Source of the DNA: Rhizobium sp. R634
Lineage (GTDB): Bacteria; Pseudomonadota; Alphaproteobacteria; Rhizobiales; Rhizobiaceae
Assembly (NCBI RefSeq): GCF_002211305.1
Contig: NZ_LOKW01000026.1
Span: forward strand, 124,001-188,000
Direction: 5' to 3'
Length of the DNA: 64,000 nucleotides
Below, piece after piece: positions 41,939 to 50,293 of this stretch (the stretch's first letter is position 1; every line of letters begins with the position of its first letter). A program made the position numbers and the translations under genes. The notes under the pieces are model-generated. The model did not search any database, was not told the DNA's origin, and worked only from the letters and a program-made list of their open reading frames with translations.

Positions 41939-43831
41939 ATGTTCCATTTTCTGAGAAGAGCTGCTCAGACCTGGGTTGCCAAGCTGCTCCTGCTGCTGCT
42001 CGTCGCCTCCTTCGGCATCTGGGGCGTGTCGCGTGAGCTGCTGACGGGCGGCAACAGCAACACGGTTGTGACCGTCGGCGATCAGCAGGTGGGCGTCAAT
42101 GAATTCCATCTCGCTTATCAGCGCCAGGTGCAAAGCCTCAGCCAGCAATTCGGCATGCGCCTTACCCCCGAGCAGGCCCGCGCCTTCGGCGTCGAACAGC
42201 AGGTGCTAGCCCAGCTCGTCGCCGGCGCCTCGCTCGATCAGCTCGCCGAAGACATGAATCTCGGTCTGTCCGAGGATCGCCTCGCTCAGCTGATCGGCGA
42301 CGATCCCGCTTTCAAGGCCGTCAACGGCAAGTTCGATCGCGAGCTCTTCATCTCGCGCCTGCGCAATGCCGGCATCCGCCAGGAGGATTACATCAAGGAG
42401 CGCAGCAAGGTCGCGGTCCGCAGCCAGATCGTCGATGCCGTCTCCAATGGCTTCACGGCGCCGAAGACACTGGTCGACGCTCTCAAGCTCTATGGCGATG
42501 AAAGCCGCAGCGTCGATTACCTGCTGCTCACCAACGCCAATATCGAGCCGATCAAGGCACCGGCCGATGACGTGCTGGCGGCTTGGTTCGAAGGCGTCAA
42601 GCAGCGCTACCGCGCACCTGAATACCGCAAGATCATCTATCTGAAGCTGCAGCCCGCCGACATCGCCGACGCCGCGACCGTCACCGACGATCAGATCCGC
42701 GAAGCCTTCGACAAGGGCAAGGATGCCTACCGCACGCCGGAAAGCCGCACGATCGAACAGCTGACCTTCGCGAGCAAGGATCTCGCCACCGCCGCCGAAA
42801 CGGCGCTGAAGAGCGGCACCAGCTTCGATCAGCTGGTTTCGGACCAGGGCAAGACGGCGAGCGACGTGCTGCTCGGCGAATTCACCAAGGACAAGGTCCC
42901 GGATCAGGCCGTCGCCGATGCCGCCTTCGCGGTTTCGAAGGATGGCGGCACCACGCCGGTCGTCGACGGCTCTTTCGGCCCGGTCATCCTGCGCATCACC
43001 AATATCAAGCCTGAGACCGTCAAGAACTTCGACGAGGTGAAGGAAGATATCCGCAAGCAGCTGGCGCTCGCCAATGCCTCTCAGGAAGTGATCAACGTTC
43101 ATGACCGCATCGAGGATATGCGTGCCGGCGGCTCGACGCTCGAGGATATCGCCGGTCAGCTGAAGCTCAAGGCGGTGACCGTCGATGCCGTCGATATGAC
43201 CGGCGCCGGCAAGGACGGCAACGAGGTCAAGGATATCCCGATCAAGCAACAACTGCTCGGCGAAGCCTTCAAGACCGAGGTCGGCGTCGATGCGCCGCCG
43301 CTCCCGATGGGCAATGACGGTTATGTCTGGTTCAACGTCCGCGAAATCACGCCGGACCGCGAGCGGCCTGTCGCCGAAGTGCGCGAAAAGGCCGTCGAGG
43401 ATTGGACGGCGGAACAGCAGAAGGCGGCACTCGCCAAGAAGGCTGACGAATTGAAGGCCGAGGCGGCCAAAGGCACCGCTCTTGCCGATATCGCAGCCCC
43501 GCTCGGCATCGCCGTCGAAAGCAAAAGCGGTTTCACCCGCTCCACTGACGATCCGGTTCTCGGCCGCGCAGGCATCAATGCCGCCTTCTCTGGCCCCATC
43601 GATGCGGTTGCCGGTGCTGTCGGTGCCGATCCTTCCACGCAGATTCTGATGAAGGTGACGGAGGTCAACTCCCAGCCGACCGGCGACGTGCTGAACAACC
43701 GCGACGCCCAGATCACCGCCATGGCCAATGCCGCCGGCGACGATATTCTCGATCAGATGGTCAACCTGCTGCAGACGCAGTATGGCGCGCAGATCAACCA
43801 GACGCTCGCAGAACAGGCGACCGTCCGCTAG
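41939..43831 (+). CDS. peptidyl-prolyl isomerase of PpiD/SurA type, inner-membrane anchored
   Basis: 630 residues. An N-terminal membrane anchor (LLLLLLVASFGIWGVSRELL), a SurA_N-like region (GVNEFHLAYQRQVQSLSQQF then GMRLTPEQARAFGVEQQVLA), and a parvulin-like region around 270-360 (APEYRKIIYLKLQP, FTKDKVPDQAVADAAFAVSK, PVVDGSFGPVILRITNIKPE). It should help fold outer-membrane and secreted proteins in the periplasm. It precedes trpDC-moaC-moeA, the usual rhizobial order, but two inverted repeats separate it from trpD. Confidence 0.93.
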   Translation: MFHFLRRAAQTWVAKLLLLLLVASFGIWGVSRELLTGGNSNTVVTVGDQQVGVNEFHLAYQRQVQSLSQQFGMRLTPEQARAFGVEQQVLAQLVAGASLDQLAEDMNLGLSEDRLAQLIGDDPAFKAVNGKFDRELFISRLRNAGIRQEDYIKERSKVAVRSQIVDAVSNGFTAPKTLVDALKLYGDESRSVDYLLLTNANIEPIKAPADDVLAAWFEGVKQRYRAPEYRKIIYLKLQPADIADAATVTDDQIREAFDKGKDAYRTPESRTIEQLTFASKDLATAAETALKSGTSFDQLVSDQGKTASDVLLGEFTKDKVPDQAVADAAFAVSKDGGTTPVVDGSFGPVILRITNIKPETVKNFDEVKEDIRKQLALANASQEVINVHDRIEDMRAGGSTLEDIAGQLKLKAVTVDAVDMTGAGKDGNEVKDIPIKQQLLGEAFKTEVGVDAPPLPMGNDGYVWFNVREITPDRERPVAEVREKAVEDWTAEQQKAALAKKADELKAEAAKGTALADIAAPLGIAVESKSGFTRSTDDPVLGRAGINAAFSGPIDAVAGAVGADPSTQILMKVTEVNSQPTGDVLNNRDAQITAMANAAGDDILDQMVNLLQTQYGAQINQTLAEQATVR

Positions 43832-43880
43832 AACAGGATGATTTTAGGCCAGGTCGGCCCAAAATCTGAATCCTGTTCTA
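43829..43880. repeat. imperfect inverted repeat, first part of a rhizobial mosaic element
   Basis: TAGAACAGGAT...ATTTT...GGCC (43829-43850) is answered by GGCC...AAAAT...ATCCTGTTCTA (43856-43880), with a 5-base centre. It begins inside the last codon of the ppiD-like gene. It may terminate the ppiD transcript or be a mobile intergenic element. Confidence 0.75.
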
Positions 43881-43892
43881 AATTAAAGAGTT

Positions 43893-43938
43893 AGAGCATG
43901 ATGCCGAAAACCGCTCACACTTTTCGGCATCATGCTCT
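43893..43938. repeat. perfect 18-bp inverted repeat, second part of the mosaic element
   Basis: AGAGCATGATGCCGAAAA (43893-43910) and its exact complement (43921-43938) flank a 10-base loop. Palindromes of this type (GAGCATGATG...) recur between genes in Rhizobium and Sinorhizobium and are known as intergenic mosaic elements (RIME-like). It ends next to the trpD ribosome site. Confidence 0.8.
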
Positions 43939-43955
43939 GGGAGGCTTGAAACCGC

Positions 43956-44972
43956 ATGACCGATCTGAAGCCGTTCCTGGCCAAGGCCGCGAGCCGCGAG
44001 CCGCTGACGCGTGACGAGGCCCGCGCCGCTTTTGACATCCTGATGTCGGGCCAGGCGACACCCTCGCAGATCGGCGGCTTCCTGATGGCGCTGCGCGTAC
44101 GCGGCGAAACCGTTGACGAGATCGTCGGCGCCGTCACCACCATGCGGTCGAAAATGCTGACCGTCGAAGCGCCGGCCGATGCGATCGACATCGTCGGCAC
44201 CGGCGGCGATGCCAGCGGCACCTACAATATTTCGACGCTGGCGGCGCTGATCGTCGCCGGCGCCGGTGTGCCCGTCGCAAAGCACGGCAACCGGGCGCTG
44301 AGTTCGAAATCCGGCGCGGCGGACAATCTCGCGGCGCTCGGGGTCAATATCGATGTCGGTCCGGAGATTATCACGCGCTGCATCGCCGAGGCCGGCGTCG
44401 GCTTCATGTTCGCCCAGCTCCATCACTCCGCCATGCGCCATGTCGGCCCCACCCGGGTCGAACTCGCAACTCGTACCATCTTCAACCTGCTCGGGCCGCT
44501 CTCCAACCCGGCCGGCGTCCGCCGCCAGCTGCTCGGCGTCTTCTCGCCGCAATGGCTGGTGCCGCTCGCCGAAGTCATGCGCGATCTCGGCTCCGAATGC
44601 GTCTGGGTGGTGCACGGCGATGGCCTCGACGAGATCACCACGACGGGAACGACGCAGGTCACGGCGCTCGAAGACGGCAAGATTCGCACCTTCGAGCTGT
44701 CGCCTGCCGATTTCGGCGTCAGCCCTTGCGTCCTCGCCGACATCAAGGGCGGCGACGGCGTCGCCAATGCCGCAGCGCTTCGTGAGGTTCTCGGCGGCGC
44801 CAGGAATGCCTATCGCGATGTCTCGCTTGCCAATGCCGCGGCCTCGCTCGTCATTGCCGGCAAGGCCGAGACGATCCGTGACGGTATGGCGCTTGCCGCC
44901 CATTCGCTTGACAGCGGCGCCACTGCGCTTGCGCTCGACAAACTCGTCGCCGTTTCGAACGATATCGACTAG
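43956..44972 (+). CDS. trpD: anthranilate phosphoribosyltransferase
   Basis: 338 residues. The PRPP-binding GTGGDASGTYNISTLAALIV and KHGNRALSSKSGAADNLAAL motifs are complete. It joins anthranilate to PRPP in tryptophan synthesis. It lacks a fused glutamine amidotransferase, as expected in rhizobia where trpE(G) is elsewhere. GGGAGG lies 11 bases before the ATG, directly beside the mosaic repeat. No leader peptide or attenuator was seen. Confidence 0.97.
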   Translation: MTDLKPFLAKAASREPLTRDEARAAFDILMSGQATPSQIGGFLMALRVRGETVDEIVGAVTTMRSKMLTVEAPADAIDIVGTGGDASGTYNISTLAALIVAGAGVPVAKHGNRALSSKSGAADNLAALGVNIDVGPEIITRCIAEAGVGFMFAQLHHSAMRHVGPTRVELATRTIFNLLGPLSNPAGVRRQLLGVFSPQWLVPLAEVMRDLGSECVWVVHGDGLDEITTTGTTQVTALEDGKIRTFELSPADFGVSPCVLADIKGGDGVANAAALREVLGGARNAYRDVSLANAAASLVIAGKAETIRDGMALAAHSLDSGATALALDKLVAVSNDID

Positions 44973-44981
44973 GATTGGCCG

Positions 44982-45794
44982 ATGACCGATATCCTGAAGA
45001 AGATCGAACTCTATAAGCGCGAGGAAATCGCCGCGGCGAAGGCTGCCGTATCGCTTGCCGACCTCAGAGCGATGCAGGCCGATCAGTCCGCTCCGCGCGG
45101 TTTCCACAAGGCGCTTGCCGGCAAGCGCGACGCCGGCAATTTCGGCCTGATCGCCGAGATCAAGAAGGCGAGCCCCTCGAAGGGTCTCATTCGCCCCGAT
45201 TTCGATCCGCCGGCGCTGGCAAAGGCCTACGAAGCTGGTGGCGCCGCCTGCCTTTCCGTGTTGACCGATACGCCGAGCTTTCAGGGTGCCCCGGAATTCC
45301 TGACGGCGGCTCGGGCCGCCTGCGCCCTGCCCGCGCTGCGCAAGGATTTCATGTTCGAGACCTATCAGGTCCATGAGGCGCGCGCCTGGGGGGGCGACTG
45401 CATTCTGCTCATCATGGCGTCGCTGAGCGATGACGATGCGGAGCGCCTGCAGGACGAAGCTTTTTCGCTCGGTATGGACGTGCTGGTCGAGGTTCACGAC
45501 GCGCCGGAAATGGAGCGGGCGCTGAAACTTTCCTCGCCGCTCATCGGCATCAACAACCGCAATCTCAGGACCTTCGAGGTCAGCCTGACGGTCAGCGAGA
45601 CGCTTGCCTCCATGGTTCCTGACGATCGGCTCCTCGTCGGCGAAAGCGGCATCTTCACCAATACGGATTGCAAGCGCCTGCAGGCGTCGGGCATCAATAC
45701 CTTCCTCGTCGGCGAAAGCCTGATGCGCAAGGACGACGTGGCGGCCGCCACTCGTGCGCTGCTCTTGGGCGAAGCCGCCATCGCGGCCGAGTGA
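44982..45794 (+). CDS. trpC: indole-3-glycerol phosphate synthase
   Basis: 270 residues, 9 bases after trpD. TIM-barrel motifs: GLIAEIKKASPSKGLIRPDF, ALRKDFMFETYQV, LVEVHDAPEMERAL, GINNRNLRTFEV and LLVGESGIFTN. Catalyses ring closure to indoleglycerol phosphate, the step after TrpF. Not fused to TrpF. It is one base upstream of the moaC start. Confidence 0.97.
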   Translation: MTDILKKIELYKREEIAAAKAAVSLADLRAMQADQSAPRGFHKALAGKRDAGNFGLIAEIKKASPSKGLIRPDFDPPALAKAYEAGGAACLSVLTDTPSFQGAPEFLTAARAACALPALRKDFMFETYQVHEARAWGGDCILLIMASLSDDDAERLQDEAFSLGMDVLVEVHDAPEMERALKLSSPLIGINNRNLRTFEVSLTVSETLASMVPDDRLLVGESGIFTNTDCKRLQASGINTFLVGESLMRKDDVAAATRALLLGEAAIAAE

Positions 45795-45795
45795 C

Positions 45796-46293
45796 ATGAG
45801 CGGCGAAAAGCCCGGCCTGACCCATATCGGCGCCTCCGGCGAGGCGCATATGGTCGATGTCTCCGACAAGGCTGAGACCGTGCGCATCGCCACGGCCGAA
45901 GGCTATGTGAAGATGGCGCCGGAAACACTCGCGCTCATCCGCCAGGGCGATGCCAAGAAGGGCGACGTAATCGGGACGGCGCGCCTTGCCGGCATCATGG
46001 CCGCCAAGCAGACCGCCAATCTGATCCCGCTCTGCCATCCGCTGATGCTGACGAAGGTCGCGGTCGAGATCGAGGAGGACGCCGCCCTGCCCGGTCTGCG
46101 CGTTACCGCGACCGCCAAGCTGACCGGCAAGACCGGCGTGGAGATGGAGGCGCTGACCGCCGTCTCGGTCGCTTGCCTGACGATCTACGACATGGCCAAG
46201 GCTGCCGACAAGGCAATGGAGATCGGCGGTATCAGGCTGCTCCAAAAGTCCGGCGGCAAATCCGGCGATTTCCGCCATCCGGAGGCGAAATGA
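45796..46293 (+). CDS. moaC: cyclic pyranopterin monophosphate synthase
   Basis: 165 residues from the ATG at 45796, one base after the trpC stop. MoaC motifs: HMVDVSDKAETVRIATAEGY, GTARLAGIMAAKQTANLIPL then CHPL, GVEMEALTAVSVACLTIYDM. It makes cPMP in molybdenum cofactor synthesis. The stop overlaps the moeA start (ATGA). Confidence 0.97.
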   Translation: MSGEKPGLTHIGASGEAHMVDVSDKAETVRIATAEGYVKMAPETLALIRQGDAKKGDVIGTARLAGIMAAKQTANLIPLCHPLMLTKVAVEIEEDAALPGLRVTATAKLTGKTGVEMEALTAVSVACLTIYDMAKAADKAMEIGGIRLLQKSGGKSGDFRHPEAK

Positions 46294-47513
46294 ACCTTCT
46301 CCCGGTCGCTGAGGCGCTGAGCCGCTTGCTCTCCCGCGCAAAGCCGATCGCGGCATCCGAGACGCTGCCACTCACCGGGGCTGAAGGCCGCGTCCTTGCC
46401 GTCGATCTCACTGCCCGTCTGACCCAGCCGCCCTTCAACGCGTCCGCCATGGACGGCTATGCGCTGCGCCGCGAAGACGCGCCGGAGCCGGGCGCCGTGC
46501 TGAAGGTCATCGGCACCTCCTCCGCCGGCCACGGCTTTGAGGGAAGCGTCGGCCAGGGAGAAGCCGTCCGCATCTTCACCGGCGCCCCTGTTCCCGCAGG
46601 CGCCGATAGCGTCCTGTTGCAGGAGGATGCTGAAAAGACCGAAGGCGGCATCCGAACCAATTTCCCCGTCCGCCAGGGCCAGCATGTGCGTCCCCGAGGT
46701 CAGGATTTCGTCGAAGGCGAAGCCGTGCTCCCTGCCGGCACCGTGCTTGATTTCTCGCGGCTGACGGTTGCCGCCGGCATGAATCGGCCCGATCTCGAGG
46801 TGCTGCGCCGCCCGTTGATCGCCATTCTCGCAACCGGCGACGAACTGCTGCCGCCCGGAAGCACGCCCGGCCCCTCGCAGATCATTGCATCCAACACGTT
46901 CGGTATCGCAGCCCTCGCCCGCAGAGCCGGCGCGGAGGTGCTCGATCTCGGTATCGTGCCTGATGATAAGGCTAAGATCACGGCAGCGATCGGCACAGCA
47001 CGGGGCGCCAAGGCCGATGTCATCGTCACGCTCGGCGGCGCTTCGGTCGGCGATCATGATCTGGTGCAGGCGACGCTGGTCGAGGCCGGCATGCAGCTGG
47101 ATTTCTGGCGCATCGCCATGCGCCCCGGCAAGCCGCTCATGGTCGGCAGTTTCGGCGAGACGCATGTGCTCGGCCTGCCCGGCAATCCGGTCTCGAGCCT
47201 CGTCTGCTCCTTGCTCTTCCTCGAGCCGCTGATCCGCAAGCTCGCTTGCTTGCCGCCAGTGCAGCGAGAGACAATGGTGGAGGCGGCCGTGACGCTGCGT
47301 GCCAACGACCACCGGCAGGACTATATCAGGGCGAAACTTTCGAAATCCGCTGCCGGAAACCGGCTGGTCGAGCCCTTCGACAAGCAGGATTCCTCGATGA
47401 TGAAAACCTTTGCCCGTTCGGACTGCCTCATCATCCGCCCGCCGCACGCGCCGGAACTGCCGGCCGGAGCGCCCTGCCCGGTCATGCTGTTGCGGCCGGA
47501 CCTGCTGGCTTAG
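46290..47513 (+). CDS. moeA: molybdopterin molybdenumtransferase
   Basis: 407 residues from the ATG at 46290, overlapping the moaC stop; the open frame upstream is inside moaC. MoeA features: NASAMDGYAL, PVPAGADSVLLQEDA, the MoCF/MoaB-like core ILATGDELLPPGSTPGPSQI, VTLGGASVGDHDLV and MRPGKPLMVGSFG followed by LPGNPVSS. It inserts molybdate into adenylylated molybdopterin. A convergent methyltransferase gene follows after 15 bases; in several relatives I would expect lexA after moeA, which is not the case here. Confidence 0.97.
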   Translation: MNLLPVAEALSRLLSRAKPIAASETLPLTGAEGRVLAVDLTARLTQPPFNASAMDGYALRREDAPEPGAVLKVIGTSSAGHGFEGSVGQGEAVRIFTGAPVPAGADSVLLQEDAEKTEGGIRTNFPVRQGQHVRPRGQDFVEGEAVLPAGTVLDFSRLTVAAGMNRPDLEVLRRPLIAILATGDELLPPGSTPGPSQIIASNTFGIAALARRAGAEVLDLGIVPDDKAKITAAIGTARGAKADVIVTLGGASVGDHDLVQATLVEAGMQLDFWRIAMRPGKPLMVGSFGETHVLGLPGNPVSSLVCSLLFLEPLIRKLACLPPVQRETMVEAAVTLRANDHRQDYIRAKLSKSAAGNRLVEPFDKQDSSMMKTFARSDCLIIRPPHAPELPAGAPCPVMLLRPDLLA

Positions 47514-47528
47514 ACGCCTTCTGCTGGA

Positions 47529-48188
47529 TCAGACGAGCGAGTAGACGCCCGCCTGTACTGGCCCACGTCCCGCGCCGAAATCCACAACTGTATGGCTTGC
47601 GATTCGATTGAGTTCCCGATGCGGAAGATGCGCGCGCTCGGGATCGCCGATTAGCACCTCAATACCGCCAGCCTGGCAACGCCTGACGAAAGCCATCGCC
47701 CGCAAGGCAAGTGCGGGATCGTAGAACAGGTCGCCGACCAGAAGGAGATCAGTCTCCTCCGGCGGCGGTCCGTCGATTATGTCAGTCGCGGCGGCAGCGA
47801 TGTGCACATCGTTCAGAGCCGCGTTGAGGCCGATTGCAGCAACCGCGTTGACATCGATATCGACCGCAGTGACCGCGCGCGCCCCGGCCTTCGCCGCCGC
47901 GATGGCGACGAGTCCGGAGCCGGCGCCGAAATCGAGGACGCGGCGGCCGGCGACCGTTTCCGGCCGGTCGAGCAGATGGCGGGCAAGGACGGCGCCGCCG
48001 GCCCAGGGATAGGCCCAGTAAGGCGGCGGATCGGCTTCTCCGCGGCCGGCAAGCCGCCAAAGCCCGCTCGCAGGCCCCGCGGTGTGAAGCCGGATCTCGG
48101 GGATGGAGGGCACCGGCGAGATCGGCAGATTGGCCTGGATGAAGGTGGCCGGATCGGGACGCGGCGTGCCGGGGCGTTTCATCATCAT
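47529..48188 (-). CDS. class I SAM-dependent methyltransferase (protein lysine / ETFB type)
   Basis: 219 residues. SAM-binding motif I is VLDFGAGSGLVAIAAAKAGA; motif II has VTAVDIDVNAVAAIGLNAAL; a catalytic-loop-like LLVGDLFYDPALALRAMAF follows. The PPYWAYPWAGGAVLARHLLD stretch before motif I is typical of the ETFBKMT/PrmA-like group that methylates lysines in electron-transfer flavoprotein beta or related proteins. The target is inferred, not shown. Three adjacent ATGs make the exact start uncertain by two codons. Confidence 0.83.
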   Translation of the reverse strand: MMMKRPGTPRPDPATFIQANLPISPVPSIPEIRLHTAGPASGLWRLAGRGEADPPPYWAYPWAGGAVLARHLLDRPETVAGRRVLDFGAGSGLVAIAAAKAGARAVTAVDIDVNAVAAIGLNAALNDVHIAAAATDIIDGPPPEETDLLLVGDLFYDPALALRAMAFVRRCQAGGIEVLIGDPERAHLPHRELNRIASHTVVDFGAGRGPVQAGVYSLV

Positions 48189-48239
48189 CTGATACCGCCG
48201 GTCACGAAATCCAATGATTCGGCATTGCAGCCGACGAAA

Positions 48240-50195
48240 TCAGCCGGGCTTCTTCTTCGAAAACTTGTTTTTCGGCCCGGAGCCACCTTTGCCCTCATAT
48301 TTGCCGCCCTCGAATTTCGGCTTGTCATATCTGGGCTTGTCGGATTTCGGGCCATCGAAGCCGGGCTTGCCGGATTTCTTGCTCCAGGGCTTGCTGTCCC
48401 TTCTCTCCTGGCCGCCAGCGTCGGCTGCGGCATAACCGCCGCCCGAACCCTTGCCGAACTTCTTCTTCGGCCGCTCATCGCGGAAGGAGTCGCCTGGCCG
48501 TTCGTCACGCGACGGTTTGCCGGAATAGGGCTTTGGCGCAGGCGCGCGGCTGAAATCCGGCGTGCCGGGAAGCCGGGTTACGCGGATGCCGCGTTCGAGC
48601 GTCTTGTTCGGGCCGAGCGCCTCTTGAAAGCTATCGGCATTCGCTGCGGCGATCTCCACATAGGTTTCCTCGGGCTGCATCTTGATCGCGCCGATCTCGC
48701 GCTTCGTCACATTGCCGTTGCGGCAGAGCATCGGGATCAGCCAGCGCGGCTCGGCATTCTGCTTGCGCCCGACCGAGACGGAGAACCAGACGCTGGGGCC
48801 GAAATCTTCGCGCGGTCCCTTCTGCGCTGGCTCGTAGGGCGCAGCATTGTCGCGGCGCTTGCGGCTGCGATCGTCCTGCACGGTGACCTCGATCAGGTCT
48901 TCCGGCGCCGAATGATTGGTGCGATAGAGACGCAGGAAAGCGGCGGCGAGCTTTTCGGCGCCGTGGCTCGAAAGTAGCTGTTGCACCAGTCCCTGCTCTT
49001 CCTCCTGCGGCGCTTCATGGAAGATCGGATCGGCGAGCAGCCGCTCGTCGTCGCGCTCGCTCACCTCCTCGGCCGACGGCGGCCGCGCCCAGCCAGCCGA
49101 AATGCCGGCATTCTCCAGCAGCCTCTCCGCCTTGCGCCGCGCGTTCAGCGGCACGATCAGGGCGCTGATGCCCTTGCGCCCCGCACGGCCGGTGCGGCCG
49201 CTACGGTGGAGCAGCGTTTCCGGATTGGTCGGCAGGTCGGCATGGATGACGAGATCGAGGCCCGGCAGGTCGATGCCGCGGGCGGCGACGTCGGTTGCGA
49301 TGCAGACACGCGCGCGGCCGTCGCGCATCGCCTGCAGCGCATGGCTGCGTTCGTTCTGCGTCAGCTCGCCGGAGAGAGCCACGACGGAAAAATTGCGGTT
49401 GTTGAAGCGCGCGGTCAGATGATTGACGGCAGCGCGCGTCGAACAGAAGACGATGGCGTTGGTCGCCTCGTAATAGCGCAGCACGTTGATGATCGCGTTC
49501 TCGCGGTCGCTCGGAGCAACCACCAGTGCGCGATATTCGATATCGACATGCTGCTTTTCCTCGGCCGCAGTGCTGATGCGCACGGCATCGCGCTGATAGC
49601 TCTTGGCGAGCTTGGCGATCGCTGCCGGCACGGTCGCCGAAAACATCAGCGTGCGGCGCTCGTCCGGGGCCGCTTCGAGAATGAATTCCAGGTCCTCGCG
49701 GAAGCCGAGATCGAGCATTTCGTCGGCCTCGTCGAGCACGGCAGCCTTGAGGTCCGTCATATCAAGCGCATTGCGGCGGATGTGGTCGCAAAGGCGGCCT
49801 GGCGTGCCGACGACGATATGAGCGCCGCGTTCGAGCGCGCGGCGCTCGCTGCGGATGTCCATGCCGCCCACACAGCTGGCGATCACCGCACCAGTCATCT
49901 CGTAGAGCCATTCCAGCTCGCGCTTCACCTGCAGCGCGAGTTCGCGCGTCGGCGCGATGACGAGGGCGAGCGGCGCGCCGGCATTGCCGAAGCGCTCCCT
50001 GCCCTCAAGCAGCGTCGGCGCCAGCGCCAGTCCGAAGGCGACGGTCTTGCCGGAGCCGGTCTGGGCCGAAACCAGCGCGTCGGAGGCGGCAAGGTCAGGA
50101 TCGAGCATCGCCTGCTGCACCGGGGTGAGTTCGGCGTAACCGCGCTTCTGCAACGCCTTGGCGATCGCCGGAACGACGCCGTTGAAATCTGTCAT
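48240..50195 (-). CDS. DEAD-box ATP-dependent RNA helicase (DeaD/CsdA type)
   Basis: 651 residues. Core motifs in order: Q-motif region, SAQTGSGKTVAFGLALAP (I), IAPTRELALQ (Ia), GTPGRL (Ib), DEADEMLDLGF (II), SATVP (III), then ATDVAARGIDLPGLDLVIHA (V) and HRSGRTGRAG (VI). A DbpA/CsdA-type RNA-binding domain lies at about 480-560. The last 95 residues are Lys/Gly-rich and disordered, ending KNKFSKKKPG, and probably bind RNA. Roles: cold adaptation, ribosome assembly, RNA decay. Confidence 0.95.
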   Translation of the reverse strand: MTDFNGVVPAIAKALQKRGYAELTPVQQAMLDPDLAASDALVSAQTGSGKTVAFGLALAPTLLEGRERFGNAGAPLALVIAPTRELALQVKRELEWLYEMTGAVIASCVGGMDIRSERRALERGAHIVVGTPGRLCDHIRRNALDMTDLKAAVLDEADEMLDLGFREDLEFILEAAPDERRTLMFSATVPAAIAKLAKSYQRDAVRISTAAEEKQHVDIEYRALVVAPSDRENAIINVLRYYEATNAIVFCSTRAAVNHLTARFNNRNFSVVALSGELTQNERSHALQAMRDGRARVCIATDVAARGIDLPGLDLVIHADLPTNPETLLHRSGRTGRAGRKGISALIVPLNARRKAERLLENAGISAGWARPPSAEEVSERDDERLLADPIFHEAPQEEEQGLVQQLLSSHGAEKLAAAFLRLYRTNHSAPEDLIEVTVQDDRSRKRRDNAAPYEPAQKGPREDFGPSVWFSVSVGRKQNAEPRWLIPMLCRNGNVTKREIGAIKMQPEETYVEIAAANADSFQEALGPNKTLERGIRVTRLPGTPDFSRAPAPKPYSGKPSRDERPGDSFRDERPKKKFGKGSGGGYAAADAGGQERRDSKPWSKKSGKPGFDGPKSDKPRYDKPKFEGGKYEGKGGSGPKNKFSKKKPG

Positions 50196-50293
50196 GGGTT
50201 CGATCTTTCGGAACTGTCAGGCGCGAACTGCGCCATGGCCGGAGCCAGCCGGCGGGATATTTGCGCCGTTCCTAGCCGCTCCCGCGGCGATTG

